From Mesobacillus maritimus (GTDB taxonomy: Bacteria > Bacillota > Bacilli > Bacillales > Cytobacillaceae), in NCBI RefSeq assembly GCF_019749255.1, contig NZ_JACWFH010000007.1:186001-250000 (forward strand): a stretch of DNA of 64,000 nucleotides, in the 5' to 3' direction. Shown here piece by piece: positions 7,727 to 16,788 of this stretch; position 1 is the stretch's first letter; every line of letters starts with the position of its first letter. The position numbers and the translations under genes are program-made. The notes under the pieces are model-generated. The model was not told where the DNA came from. It was given only the letters and a program-made list of their open reading frames with translations, and ran no database searches.

Positions 7727-9574
7727 TTGAAATATACAATGCGGATAAGCATTACAGCCATTCTCCTTATCGTAAACTTTATTTTCTACTTTTATTATAA
7801 TCTACGTTTTTCGGTGTACGATACCTTTGCTTTTCTATTAAATGCGTTAGCAGGCTGGGTTATTGGATATTACCTTGATAAATATTTCTTTTCCAAGAAA
7901 ATGCTTCTTTCTACCAAGAATGTACTACTAGATTACTCCTATGCCTTAGATTCGGTAGGGGATGCAATTGGAATTACAAATGAGGTTGGACAATTTGAGT
8001 ATGTAAATGAAGCACATGCTGTGCTTTATGGATATAAAAACAAAGACGAATTCTCAACAAAATCTTGGAAGGATTGTTACTCCTCAGAGATACTTGAAGA
8101 AGTTAGTCAGTCAATCATTATTTCTCTCCAAAATAAAGGGCAGTGGCGAGGGGAAGCGGTCGGAGTGAAGAAGGATGGTACTACATTTCCCATCGAACTC
8201 ACTTTATCGATGATTGGGGAAACGAAAAAAACAATATGTTTGGTACGTGATATCACAGAGCAAAAAGAGTACGAGGATCAAATGAGAAAGATGGCTGAAC
8301 ATAACGAACTGACCAATTTGCCTAATCGCAGGAGGTTAATTAAAGACCTAAAAAGACTCCTAGAAGAATCCGTTCCTTTATCTGTTATGTTTATAGATTT
8401 AAATCATTTTAAGTTGGTAAATGACACTCTTGGACATGACGCAGGGGACGAGTTGTTAAAACTAGTTGCAGAAAGATTGGAGAACTTTCAAAATCAGCTG
8501 GTTCATGTATATCACCATGGCGGAGATGAATTTATTGTTGTTGCTCAAATAAATATGGCCAAAAAAAATCGTGAAAATATTGCGAGTGACCTGATTAACT
8601 TATTGAAAGAACCGTTTTATATAAATGGAAATGAAGTAATGATTACCTCAAGTATTGGAGCAAGTTGTTACCCTGAGCACACGAGTTCAATTAATGAATT
8701 AATAAAGATGGCTGACACTGCAATGTATTACGCCAAAATCGAAGGAAAAAACTCTTATAAACTATTCAATAACGATTTAAAACTTCAGTTGGAAAGAAAA
8801 GCTTCAATTGAGGTGGAGCTTACTAAAGCAATCACGAATGATGAGTTTACAATCTACTACCAACCAAAGTTCAACATGATAACAGGTGAACTTGTTGGAA
8901 TTGAAGCGTTATTACGATGGTTTAATCCTAAGTTGGGTTTTGTATCGCCAGGGGAGTTTATTCCGGTTGCTGAAGAATCAGGGCTGATAATTGAAATTGG
9001 AAACTGGGTCATAAAGCAAGTAGTGGAACAAATGGATAGATGGAAGGAAAAAGGGAACCAGTTAGTAAAAGTTTCTGTTAACGTGTCACAACGTCAATTT
9101 CGAAATGATCATTTTGTTGCCTTTATTAAAGGTACATTAAACTCTTCCAACGTCGATCCCGCATATTTTGAGATTGAAATTACTGAGAGTGTATTAGGAG
9201 ATCATGATGTCGTGGTTCCGAAATTAGATCAGCTTAAAGGTCTTGGGATTGGCATTTCTATTGATGATTTCGGTACTGGTTATTCTTCTTTAAGTATGTT
9301 GAAGAATTTTCCGATAGATACATTAAAAATTGATCAGTCGTTTGTTCGTGATTCGATTGATAATGCACAAAATAATCTACTCATTAAAACCATAATTGAA
9401 ATCGGAAACATCCTGAACTTAAATGTTGTTGCAGAAGGGATTGAAACGGAAGAGCACCTAGCTTTGCTAGTCCAATATGATTGCTCAATTGGACAAGGCT
9501 ACTATTATAGTCGCCCCTTACATCCAGCCGATTTTGAAGTACAGTTTTTAAATAGAATAAAGATTCATAGTTAA
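7727..9574 (+). CDS. PAS-GGDEF-EAL protein, cyclic-di-GMP turnover
   Basis: TTG 7727 follows AGGTGAT at good spacing; GTG 7718 and ATG 7739 are in-frame alternatives. About 615 residues: two membrane spans in the first 50 residues, a PAS domain at roughly 65-185 ('NAIGITNEVG'-like start, 'VRDITEQKEYE' end), GGDEF at about 190-350 with an intact HGGDEF core (bases 8515-8532) and 'NLPNRR', and EAL at about 365-610 with 'GIEALLRW', 'SVNVSQRQF', 'EIEITES', 'IDDFGTGYSS' and 'VAEGIETEE'. Both catalytic signatures look complete, so it may synthesise and hydrolyse c-di-GMP, gated by the PAS sensor at the membrane. The c-di-GMP riboswitch in its leader makes it self-sensing. Confidence 0.93.
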   Translation: MKYTMRISITAILLIVNFIFYFYYNLRFSVYDTFAFLLNALAGWVIGYYLDKYFFSKKMLLSTKNVLLDYSYALDSVGDAIGITNEVGQFEYVNEAHAVLYGYKNKDEFSTKSWKDCYSSEILEEVSQSIIISLQNKGQWRGEAVGVKKDGTTFPIELTLSMIGETKKTICLVRDITEQKEYEDQMRKMAEHNELTNLPNRRRLIKDLKRLLEESVPLSVMFIDLNHFKLVNDTLGHDAGDELLKLVAERLENFQNQLVHVYHHGGDEFIVVAQINMAKKNRENIASDLINLLKEPFYINGNEVMITSSIGASCYPEHTSSINELIKMADTAMYYAKIEGKNSYKLFNNDLKLQLERKASIEVELTKAITNDEFTIYYQPKFNMITGELVGIEALLRWFNPKLGFVSPGEFIPVAEESGLIIEIGNWVIKQVVEQMDRWKEKGNQLVKVSVNVSQRQFRNDHFVAFIKGTLNSSNVDPAYFEIEITESVLGDHDVVVPKLDQLKGLGIGISIDDFGTGYSSLSMLKNFPIDTLKIDQSFVRDSIDNAQNNLLIKTIIEIGNILNLNVVAEGIETEEHLALLVQYDCSIGQGYYYSRPLHPADFEVQFLNRIKIHS

Positions 9575-9580
9575 CATCTG

Positions 9581-9616
9581 AAAATCCTTCCATTGCCAAG
9601 CAGGAAGGATTTTTAG
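9581..9616 (+). terminator. Terminator of the GGDEF-EAL gene
   Basis: AAAATCCTTCC / GGAAGGATTTTT hairpin with further T run. Confidence 0.88.
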
Positions 9617-9679
9617 TTTTTTTGCTTATAGCATTTCATATAAACAAGGTAAAACCTTCAATCCACATCTAACATTTTG

Positions 9680-9696
9680 TGTTAGATTTTATGACA
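9680..9696 (+). promoter_or_regulatory. TnrA/GlnR box upstream of nirBD
   Basis: The sequence is TGTTA, seven bases, TGACA, a perfect match to the known TGTNA-N7-TNACA consensus. A TG-T-TATAAA extended -10 lies at 9723-9731, so transcription would start near 9738 and the box is centred about 50 bases upstream, the position from which TnrA activates in B. subtilis. Nitrogen-limitation control of nirBD is therefore likely. Confidence 0.8.
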
Positions 9697-9768
9697 TATT
9701 TGTATGATTGAAATTTTCAAAATGTTATAAAGTACTAGAGGAATCCAAACTGACAAGGAGGATTGCAT

Positions 9769-12177
9769 ATGAAAAAGAAAAAGCTAGTACTAATGGGAAA
9801 TGGAATGGCTGGAATAAGGACTTTAGAAGAAATCCTTAAGCTCAACCCAGATGGATTTGATATAACTGTTTTTGGTTCAGAGCCATACCCTAACTATAAT
9901 CGCATTCAATTATCAAAGGTGTTACAAGGAGACACCACATTAAGGGATATCACTTTAAATGAATGGCAGTGGTATGAAGATAACAATATTCGTTTGTATC
10001 CTGGAGAAACCGTTACGAGCATCAATAAGGACAAACAAATTGTCTATACCGACAAGGGAAAGGCACAGCCCTTTGACAAACTCATTATTGCAACAGGTTC
10101 TAATCCTTTCATGCTGCCATTGCCGGGAGTAGAAAAAGAAGGGGTCATTGCTTTTCGTAACATAAAAGATACCGAGACGATTGTGGAGTATGCTAAAAAA
10201 TATAAAAAGGCTGCGGTTATTGGTGGAGGATTATTAGGGCTAGAAGCAGCACGGGGATTATTAAATCTAGGGATGCAAGTAGATGTTATTCATATTCATG
10301 ACTTTTTAATGGAACGCCAATTGGATCGAACCGCGGGGAAATTGTTACAGGCTGAATTGGAATTGCAAGGCATGAACTTCCTATTGCAAAAATCTACGAT
10401 TGAAATTCTTGGAAAAAAACAAGTTACAGGCTTACGGTTTAAAGACGGCAGTAGAATCAAAGCTGATTTGGTGGTGATGGCAGTCGGGATTAAGCCCAAT
10501 GTAGCTATTGCTAAAGAAGCAGGTATTCCTGTCAGTCGTGGCATTCTTGTTAATGATTATTTAGAAACAGGGATTCCCAATATTTATGCTGTAGGGGAAT
10601 GTGCGGAACACCGTGGTATGGTGTACGGATTGGTTGCCCCGTTATACCAACAAGGTGAGATACTTGCGAAACACTTATGCGGAGTTGAAACAGAAGGGTA
10701 TAAAGGATCGGTCCTATCAACTCAATTGAAGGTATCTGGAGTAGATGTCTTTTCTACTGGGAAAATCATTGAAGAAGAGAACTCCAAAGTGTCAAAAATG
10801 CATGATGACCTGCGTGGTTTGTACCAGAAAATTATTTTTGAAAAAGGGAAAATGGCCGGAGCTGTCTTGTATGGGAATACAAAGGACGGCAATAAATTGC
10901 TCAATTATATTAAAAAAGGGACCACGATAGAAGAGTATTTAGAGGCAACGCAAAATCCAGAAAAAGAAATTAATTCGGTCGGAGATATGCCCGACGAGGA
11001 AATGATTTGTGGTTGTAATGGCATTACAAAGGGAGCAATTGTTGAGGCAATCCACACACAAGGGTTAACAACGGTGGAGCAAGTCAAAGGTTGCACGAAT
11101 GCCTCTCGATCCTGTGGAGGGTGTAAATCACTTGTTTCTGAATTACTTCAATGTACACTTGGTGATTCGTATGATGTAAATCCGAAAGAAGCGATCTGTA
11201 GCTGTACAACATTATCACGAGACGAAGTCGTTCAAGAAATTCGTTCAAAAGGCTTAACACATATTCGTGAAGTTATGAATGTACTTGGCTGGAAAACTGA
11301 CGGTTGTTCGAAGTGTAAGCCTGCACTCAACTATTACCTAGGGATGATTGCCCCTCTTAAGTACAAAGATGAAAAAGAAGCGCGCTTTGTGAATGAACGT
11401 CTCCATGCCAATATTCAAAAGGATGGGACCTACTCTGTCGTCCCAAGAATGTATGGAGGAGTCACAACATCAGAAGCTCTTCGGAAAATTGCCGATGTGG
11501 CAGATAAATATCAGGTAGGAACAATTAAGGTAACGGGTGGGCAACGGATTGATTTACTAGGAGTTAAGAAAGATGATCTTCCTAAAATATGGGCAGAGCT
11601 TGATATGCCGTCCGGTTCTGCATATGCAAAAGGACTTCGAACCGTCAAGACTTGCGTTGGGGAGAGTTATTGTCGTTTTGGCACCCAGGATTCAATGGGG
11701 ATGGGGATCAAACTTGAGAAGAAATTTGAGGGCTTAAACACACCTCATAAATTTAAAATGGCAGTCTCCGCCTGTCCACGAAATTGTGCTGAAAGTGGCA
11801 TCAAGGATGTAGGGATTGTAGGAGTAGACGGAGCTTGGGAAATGTATGTTGGTGGCAACGGAGGGACCCATCTTCGCCAGGGTGACTTATTATTCAAGTT
11901 TAAATCTGAGGAAGAATTAATTGAAATGATTGGAGCGTTTTTACAATATTACCGTGAAACAGCCAATTATTTAGAAAGAACCTCAGCTTGGGTGGATCGC
12001 TTAGGGCTTGACCATATCAAAGAAGTGCTCTCTGTTGAGTCAATGGTGAAGAGTTTAAATGCAAGAATGGAAGAAGCCTTGTCGATTGTTCAAGATCCGT
12101 GGCAAGAAGCTATAAACAATAAAACGTTATTAAAAGACCTTTATCAAACAGTAAAGGTTCCGACCAAAGTTGAATAA
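9769..12177 (+). CDS. nirB: Nitrite reductase (NADH) large subunit
   Basis: ATG 9769 follows AAGGAGGAT. The 802-residue protein has the full NirB/NasD layout: N-terminal FAD/NADH oxidoreductase (about 1-390; 'GNGMAGIRTLEEIL', 'AVIGGGLLGLEAARG'), two BFD-like [2Fe-2S] motifs (about 405-530; 'CGCNGITKG', 'CGGCKS', 'CSCTTLSR', 'CSKCKPAL'), and a siroheme/[4Fe-4S] reductase domain with 'CVGESYCRFGTQDS' and 'ACPRNCAES' cysteines. It reduces nitrite to ammonium in the cytoplasm with NADH, with NirD as partner. Assimilatory nitrate reductase genes (nasBC) and siroheme synthesis genes are not in the window. Confidence 0.95.
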   Translation: MKKKKLVLMGNGMAGIRTLEEILKLNPDGFDITVFGSEPYPNYNRIQLSKVLQGDTTLRDITLNEWQWYEDNNIRLYPGETVTSINKDKQIVYTDKGKAQPFDKLIIATGSNPFMLPLPGVEKEGVIAFRNIKDTETIVEYAKKYKKAAVIGGGLLGLEAARGLLNLGMQVDVIHIHDFLMERQLDRTAGKLLQAELELQGMNFLLQKSTIEILGKKQVTGLRFKDGSRIKADLVVMAVGIKPNVAIAKEAGIPVSRGILVNDYLETGIPNIYAVGECAEHRGMVYGLVAPLYQQGEILAKHLCGVETEGYKGSVLSTQLKVSGVDVFSTGKIIEEENSKVSKMHDDLRGLYQKIIFEKGKMAGAVLYGNTKDGNKLLNYIKKGTTIEEYLEATQNPEKEINSVGDMPDEEMICGCNGITKGAIVEAIHTQGLTTVEQVKGCTNASRSCGGCKSLVSELLQCTLGDSYDVNPKEAICSCTTLSRDEVVQEIRSKGLTHIREVMNVLGWKTDGCSKCKPALNYYLGMIAPLKYKDEKEARFVNERLHANIQKDGTYSVVPRMYGGVTTSEALRKIADVADKYQVGTIKVTGGQRIDLLGVKKDDLPKIWAELDMPSGSAYAKGLRTVKTCVGESYCRFGTQDSMGMGIKLEKKFEGLNTPHKFKMAVSACPRNCAESGIKDVGIVGVDGAWEMYVGGNGGTHLRQGDLLFKFKSEEELIEMIGAFLQYYRETANYLERTSAWVDRLGLDHIKEVLSVESMVKSLNARMEEALSIVQDPWQEAINNKTLLKDLYQTVKVPTKVE

Positions 12178-12195
12178 TCAATTGGAGGTTATCTA

Positions 12196-12519
12196 ATGGA
12201 AAATACGCTACGTCCAGTATTAGTTGGAAATGTCACCGATTTACCAGAAAAGCTAGGGAAAACCGTTAAGATTGGCACGAAAGAGATTGCTGTTTTTAGA
12301 TTGGAAAATGGCCAGATTCGAGCCATTGAAAATCGTTGTCCCCATAAAGGTGGAGTCTTAGCCGAAGGAATTGTGAGTGGGGAATATGTATTTTGTCCAA
12401 TGCACGACTGGAAAATTAGCGTCGCGGATGGGAAGGTTCAAGACCCTGATGTAGGGTGTGTCCAGTCCTATCGTATTGAAATTATGAATGAACAAGTATT
12501 TGTTTTTTTAGAAGACTAA
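12196..12519 (+). CDS. nirD: Nitrite reductase (NADH) small subunit
   Basis: ATG 12196 with GGAGG upstream, 18 bases after nirB, so co-transcribed. The 107-residue product is a Rieske-like domain with both ligand pairs visible, 'CPHKGG' near residue 49 and 'CPMHDW' near residue 68, and the strand pattern of NirD. It is the electron-transfer subunit of the NADH-nitrite reductase. NirD proteins often lack the cysteines; this one keeps C-x-H and C-x2-H, so it probably carries a [2Fe-2S] cluster. No clear terminator follows. Confidence 0.92.
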   Translation: MENTLRPVLVGNVTDLPEKLGKTVKIGTKEIAVFRLENGQIRAIENRCPHKGGVLAEGIVSGEYVFCPMHDWKISVADGKVQDPDVGCVQSYRIEIMNEQVFVFLED

Positions 12520-12952
12520 ATGCCTTTTTAAAAAATATCATTATTACATTAAATTACCTATAAAAAATCCACTGATACGGTTTTGGGTGATAATTTGACA
12601 TCTAATTGGAGGATTTCTCTATGTCTTCCTATCATTTTTAACGATTACCCAGCTTGGTCAAGTAACCGACCATGGAATATGATGAAAATTGAGTCTGTTG
12701 CTGAAGCAAAAACATTAGGGTTCAAGAGCATTGTTAGTCTTTTCGTTGTTTTCGTGAAATCAATGTTATGTAATTGGAAGGTTTCGCTTGATGCTGTCAT
12801 GGCAATGACAGGAATGATGCCTCTATTAAGGACGTTATAAACAATAGCCTGTTTATGCGTTTTTTTTTATGTTTTCAAATATCTTAATCCTTTTCATCAT
12901 ATTTCATGCTTTAGTGCAAATACTGAAATATAAATGTTTGGGAGGTAAGGGT
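12520..12952. other. Gap after nirD
   Basis: 433 bases. There is a good ribosome site (TTGGAGGATTTCTCT) before an ATG at about 12620, but it opens a frame of only six codons (MSSYHF). A longer frame through 12679-12840 lacks a ribosome site and resembles no family I know. The region may hold a decayed gene that once followed nirD; I cannot name it. Confidence 0.4.
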
Positions 12953-13237
12953 ATGAATGTCTGTGAGCTTTGTGGAAGAAAAGAAGTGGAGACAACTGTA
13001 CATCACTTACTCCCAAAGGAAATGGGAGGTACTTTTGGAGAGACAGCAGAGCTTTGCATCCCATGTCATAAGCAAATTCATGCTTTATACACCAACCAAG
13101 AAATTGCTGTACGGCTATCTACCTTAAAAGAATTGCGGGAAGATGAAAAGCTTGCACGTTTTATCAAATGGATTAGAAAACAACCCGCAACTAAGATAAT
13201 GAAAATAAGAAAGTCGAAGGAACGAAGACAGAAGTAG
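12953..13237 (+). CDS. HNH endonuclease family protein
   Basis: ATG 12953 follows GGGAGGTAAGGG. The 94-residue protein has an N-terminal 'CELCGRKE', then 'TTVHHLLPKEMGG' and 'ELCIPCHKQIHALYTN': two zinc-binding CxxC pairs flanking an HH catalytic core of the HNH fold. It closely resembles the short YisB-type HNH proteins of Bacillus. The C-terminus is strongly basic, consistent with nucleic-acid contact. HNH proteins cut DNA, but the free-standing YisB type has no proven job. The acetyltransferase gene starts 11 bases after its stop, so the two may share a transcript. Confidence 0.85.
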   Translation: MNVCELCGRKEVETTVHHLLPKEMGGTFGETAELCIPCHKQIHALYTNQEIAVRLSTLKELREDEKLARFIKWIRKQPATKIMKIRKSKERRQK

Positions 13238-13248
13238 GAGCTCATATT

Positions 13249-13803
13249 ATGCATTTTCTAACAATAGCTGAATGGGACGAGGGAATATGGCAGAAGGTTA
13301 GGAGCATATACCAAGAAGCTTTTGCCAACCACGGGGGAAAACCAGAAAAAGTTATAAGAAATATGTTTATTAGGTGCAATTGCCATCTACATGTTGTTTT
13401 AAATAGAGATTTTCCAGTTGGAATGGCTATAACGGGCGAAATAAATTCATCCAAGGTGCTAATTATCGATTATTTTGCTATTATACCAAATTATAGGGGG
13501 CAGGGGATTGGTAAAGAATTTGTTCAATACCTTAAAACTTGGGCGAACCAGCATGAATACTATCATTCCCTCTTACTTGAAGTGGAAAACGATCAAACAA
13601 AGGAGACCTCTAATAGAATCACTTTTTGGGAAAGATGTGGTTTTACGTTGTTGAAAAATTATATTCATCATTATATTTGGGTGCCAGAACCCTATCAAGC
13701 CATGACCCTTATGCTTCAAGATTCGATTCCCCTATTAAGAGGTGAAGAAGCTTTTAAATACATTTCTGCGTTTCATCGTAAATCCTTTCAAGGAACTAAC
13801 TAG
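13249..13803 (+). CDS. GNAT-family N-acetyltransferase
   Basis: ATG 13249 follows TAGGAGCTC. The 184-residue protein carries the acetyl-CoA-binding loop 'IIPNYRGQGIGKEF' in the standard motif A context, followed by 'LLLEVENDQ' and 'ITFWERCGF', the usual GNAT core end. The chain extends some 40 residues beyond the core. Substrate cannot be told. It lies close behind the HNH gene and ends at a hairpin it shares with the converging small gene at 13862-14152. Family call is strong; the role is open. Confidence 0.85.
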   Translation: MHFLTIAEWDEGIWQKVRSIYQEAFANHGGKPEKVIRNMFIRCNCHLHVVLNRDFPVGMAITGEINSSKVLIIDYFAIIPNYRGQGIGKEFVQYLKTWANQHEYYHSLLLEVENDQTKETSNRITFWERCGFTLLKNYIHHYIWVPEPYQAMTLMLQDSIPLLRGEEAFKYISAFHRKSFQGTN

Positions 13804-13828
13804 ATTTTTAATGTCGTTTACATAAAAA

Positions 13829-13850
13829 TACCCTGGGATTCCCAGGGGTT
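13829..13850. terminator. Short hairpin between converging genes
   Basis: CCCTGGG / CCCAGGG with a three-base loop; no long T run on either side, so termination is only probable. Confidence 0.45.
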
Positions 13851-13861
13851 CGCTGCATTTA

Positions 13862-14152
13862 TTAAACTGGATCATTGTCCATTTCTACATAGGATTTCAA
13901 CGCGTGCTCTAGTGCATTAAAGGCCTGCCCAAAAGCTGCAGATGACGAAACATCCCCGGCATTCTCTAGCGCCGGCATTGCATGTTTAGCTTGTGTTAAT
14001 GCTGTGATGGCATCTTCTAGCATTGTTCCTTTATCCCCAGATTGCTCTCTAGCTGTTTGTAGTTGTTGAATGCTTTGGTCTAAATCAAAAGTGCCGGGGT
14101 TGCTGTATGCCTTTTCTAAATCTTCTTTCACTTGCTGTAAAATTTCTTTCAT
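13862..14152 (-). CDS. Small helical hypothetical protein, 96 aa
   Basis: ATG at 14152 with GAGGGTCC upstream. The product is acidic and nearly all helical in pattern, with no cysteine, no membrane span and no signal peptide; the repeated spacing of 'IQQLQTAREQ' and 'AITALTQAKHAM' suggests a helical hairpin or bundle. I do not recognise the family. It is transcribed alone, toward the acetyltransferase, and away from the liv operon. The good start site and clean composition make it a likely gene. Confidence 0.6.
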   Translation of the reverse strand: MKEILQQVKEDLEKAYSNPGTFDLDQSIQQLQTAREQSGDKGTMLEDAITALTQAKHAMPALENAGDVSSSAAFGQAFNALEHALKSYVEMDNDPV

Positions 14153-14414
14153 CTTGGACCCTCATTTCCTTCTTAATCATTTCCCCCAATGTATTTTGAC
14201 CTGAGACTTAAATTACTATTCATATTTAGAAAGGAGAGAGGATTGTATAGAAGCGCATTGTTGTAGATAGAATAACTATTCCTGTAGATATGGAAGGTAA
14301 GACTCTCACGGTCCTATTAACTACTTTCTTGTAACCAATTAAGGGGATCACCTGAGGATTTATAGGTCTTTTTGACTACACATTGCATAATCATACAAGA
14401 AAGTTTTTTTGGAT

Positions 14415-14429
14415 TTTTATCAGAATATT
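14415..14429 (+). promoter_or_regulatory. Candidate CodY site upstream of liv operon
   Basis: TTTTATCAGAATATT matches the CodY consensus (AATTTTCWGAAAATT) at 11 of 15 positions. It lies about 95 bases before the livJ start in an otherwise empty 369-base leader. CodY represses branched-chain amino acid uptake in Bacillus, which fits, but four mismatches leave it a candidate only. Confidence 0.35.
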
Positions 14430-14521
14430 ATATCAATATGGTAGACAATCTCCCAGTTTTGTATTTTAATAGGATTAAGCTTTGAAAATATTAAGATAAT
14501 TTAAACAATGGGGGTAAAAAA

Positions 14522-15682
14522 ATGAAAAGGACGTTTAAACGTGTTGCTCAGTTTTCCGCGTTGGCGAGCTTGTTAACTTTAGCTGCCTGCGGTGGAGGCG
14601 GAGAGCAAGCAACTGGGGAAAAAGGTGGACAAGATAGTGGTGGAGAAGTTGTAAAAGCTGATATCGGAGTGGTTTCATTCCTTAGTGGATCAGGGGCTGC
14701 ATACGGAGAAGCGATTACGAGCGGACTTGAATTAGCGCTTGAAGAAATCAATGCAAAAGGCGAAGTCGAAATCAACCTTATTATCGAAGACTCCGCTGGA
14801 AAACAGGACCAGGCATTAACGGCAGCACAAAAGTTAATGAACTCGGAAAATGTAACAGCACTAATTGGACCAACCTTAAGTACTGAAATGAATGTAGTTG
14901 GACCAGAAGCAGACTTAAATGGAGTCCCAACAATCGGAACTTCGACAACTGCTGAAGGAATTCCGCAAATTGGGGAATACATCTTCCGTAATTCATTACC
15001 TGAAGCATTGGCAATCCCTGCATCCATCGATAAAGCGATTGAAAAATACGGTGCAAAAAAGGTCGCAATTATTTATGGTAATGATGACGTGTTTACTAAA
15101 TCAGGATTTGACACTATGAAAGCCGCAGCAGAAGAAAAGGGACTGGAAATTTTAACCATTGAAACATTCCAAAAAGGTCAATCTGACTATAATGCACAGT
15201 TAACAAAAATTAAGGGTCTAAACCCAGATTTAATTCTCGCTTCTGCTCTATATAATGAAGGAGCGGTTATTATGGACCAAGCCCGTAAAATGGGCATTGA
15301 TGTTCCATTTGTTGGAGGAAACGGCTTTAACTCTCCTGAGGTCATTGAAATTGCTGGCGATGCCGCAGATGGCTTGATTGTTGCAACACCTTGGTATGCT
15401 GAAAAAGATGATCCGAAGGTACAAGACTTTGTGGGCAAGTTTGAAGAGAAGTATGGCAAGAAGCCAGACCAGTTTGCTGCACAGGCATACGACGCACTGT
15501 ATATTTATGCTGAAGCATTGAAAAATGCTGGTTCTGATGACCGAGATGCTTTCCGTGATGCTCTAGCAGAAGTGGAAATTTCCGGAATTCTTGGTGACTT
15601 TGCGTTTGATGATGAAGGAGACGTTATTATGGATCCAACAGTACTAGTCATCGAGGATGGAGCATTTAAAGTTTTTAAATAG
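14522..15682 (+). CDS. livJ: Branched-chain amino acid ABC transporter, binding lipoprotein
   Basis: ATG 14522 behind GGGGGT. Residues 1-23 are a lipoprotein signal (basic start, lipobox 'LAAC', Cys 23), then a Gly-rich linker. The mature part is a type I periplasmic-binding fold of the Leu/Ile/Val family: 'IGVVSFLSGSGAAYGEAI', 'INLIIEDSAGKQDQA', 'ALIGPTLSTEMN', 'KKVAIIYGNDDVFTKSG'. It captures leucine, isoleucine or valine, or a related compound, for the permease encoded just downstream. Length of 386 residues is normal. A 218-base gap separates it from livH, common where the binding protein is made in excess. Confidence 0.92.
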   Translation: MKRTFKRVAQFSALASLLTLAACGGGGEQATGEKGGQDSGGEVVKADIGVVSFLSGSGAAYGEAITSGLELALEEINAKGEVEINLIIEDSAGKQDQALTAAQKLMNSENVTALIGPTLSTEMNVVGPEADLNGVPTIGTSTTAEGIPQIGEYIFRNSLPEALAIPASIDKAIEKYGAKKVAIIYGNDDVFTKSGFDTMKAAAEEKGLEILTIETFQKGQSDYNAQLTKIKGLNPDLILASALYNEGAVIMDQARKMGIDVPFVGGNGFNSPEVIEIAGDAADGLIVATPWYAEKDDPKVQDFVGKFEEKYGKKPDQFAAQAYDALYIYAEALKNAGSDDRDAFRDALAEVEISGILGDFAFDDEGDVIMDPTVLVIEDGAFKVFK

Positions 15683-15900
15683 TTTAGACACTTATACAAT
15701 ATGGTTCGAACAACATCAAGAGTGAAGACAATTTTTTTAGCAAATTTGATTCATGAATGAAATGCATTTTCGGGCAGTGTTATCCCAAAGCTTATTTGCT
15801 TAATCTGGGTTATGCTGCCTTTTCTTTCATAACGGAAGCTGTTTTCTTGTATTTTGAGAAAAGAGCAATACTTAAAAATTACGTAAGTAGGTGAGATGCC

Positions 15901-16776
15901 TTGTTAATAGAACAACTCATTAATGGATTAACATTAGGAAGTATATATGCAATTGTTGCCCTAGGTTTTACACTGGTTTTCGGAGTTCTGGGCATCATCA
16001 ATATGGCACATGGAGAAATCTTTATGTTCGGTGCCTTTATCGGGGTTATGATTACCTCAATTTTCGACGCGCCTTTATGGGTTGCCTTCGGAGTAGCGGT
16101 ACTTGTTACTGCGGTTTTAGGATTCTTCCTTGAATCCTTTGCGTTAAGACCGCTTCGTAGCAAGCAGGGAGTCTCCCATCTAGCACCATTGATCAGTACG
16201 ATTGGCGTCTCAATTTTTCTTGAAAATCTTTCTCATCATTTATTTGGTGCCGGAAATAAGCCGTTTGAAGCACCTTTTGCAGAAATCAGTATTCAATTCG
16301 GTTCAATTACCGTTTACCTTGTGCAAATTGTTATTTTTGTCATTTCGGTGATCTTAATGATCGCTCTGTCATTCTGGTTAGGGAAGACAAAGGCAGGAAA
16401 GGCGTTACGAGCAACAGCGGAAAATCTTGAAACAGCCAGCCTTCTTGGCATCAATACAAAACGAATTATTACGATGACCGTCATCATTGCTTCGGCAATG
16501 GGAGGAATTGCCGGAATTCTTGTCGGAATGGCTTTTAACTCGGTTAACCCACAAATGGGGTTATCAATGGGGTTAAAAGGATTAGCCATCATTATTCTTG
16601 GTGGGATGGGTAATGTACGGGGAGCAATGGCAGGGGGTCTCATCCTTGGATTGGCAGAAACATTCGTGGTTGTATACGGAGATTCTGGATACAAGGATGC
16701 CATTGCTTTCTTGGCCATTATCGTCATTCTCCTTATCAGACCACAAGGTTTATTTGGTAAAAAAATCACAACGTAA
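15901..16776 (+). CDS. livH: Branched-chain amino acid ABC permease
   Basis: TTG 15901 follows AGGTGAGATGCC. 291 residues with about eight membrane spans and the LivH pattern: 'LINGLTLGSIYAIVALGFTL' region at the start, 'INMAHGEIFM' in the second span, 'GKALRATAENLETASLLGI' as the cytoplasmic coupling loop that meets the ATPase, and 'GGMGNVRGAMAGG' near the end. It forms the membrane channel with LivM. Twelve bases separate it from livM, so translation is probably coupled. Confidence 0.93.
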   Translation: MLIEQLINGLTLGSIYAIVALGFTLVFGVLGIINMAHGEIFMFGAFIGVMITSIFDAPLWVAFGVAVLVTAVLGFFLESFALRPLRSKQGVSHLAPLISTIGVSIFLENLSHHLFGAGNKPFEAPFAEISIQFGSITVYLVQIVIFVISVILMIALSFWLGKTKAGKALRATAENLETASLLGINTKRIITMTVIIASAMGGIAGILVGMAFNSVNPQMGLSMGLKGLAIIILGGMGNVRGAMAGGLILGLAETFVVVYGDSGYKDAIAFLAIIVILLIRPQGLFGKKITT

Positions 16777-16788
16777 GAAGGTGTACCA

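Noticed and set aside
12583-12840. 85-codon frame after nirD
   Set aside because: Its first codons overlap a ribosome-site-like region in another frame, and no start signal or family resemblance is seen; treated as part of the gap.
14153-14521. T-box or other leader RNA before livJ
   Set aside because: No AGGGTGG-type T-box motif or specifier stem could be drawn; only a weak CodY-like site is seen.
14548-15027. 159-codon minus-strand frame within livJ
   Set aside because: Antisense shadow of a clear binding-protein gene, with low-complexity Ser/Pro/Ala composition.
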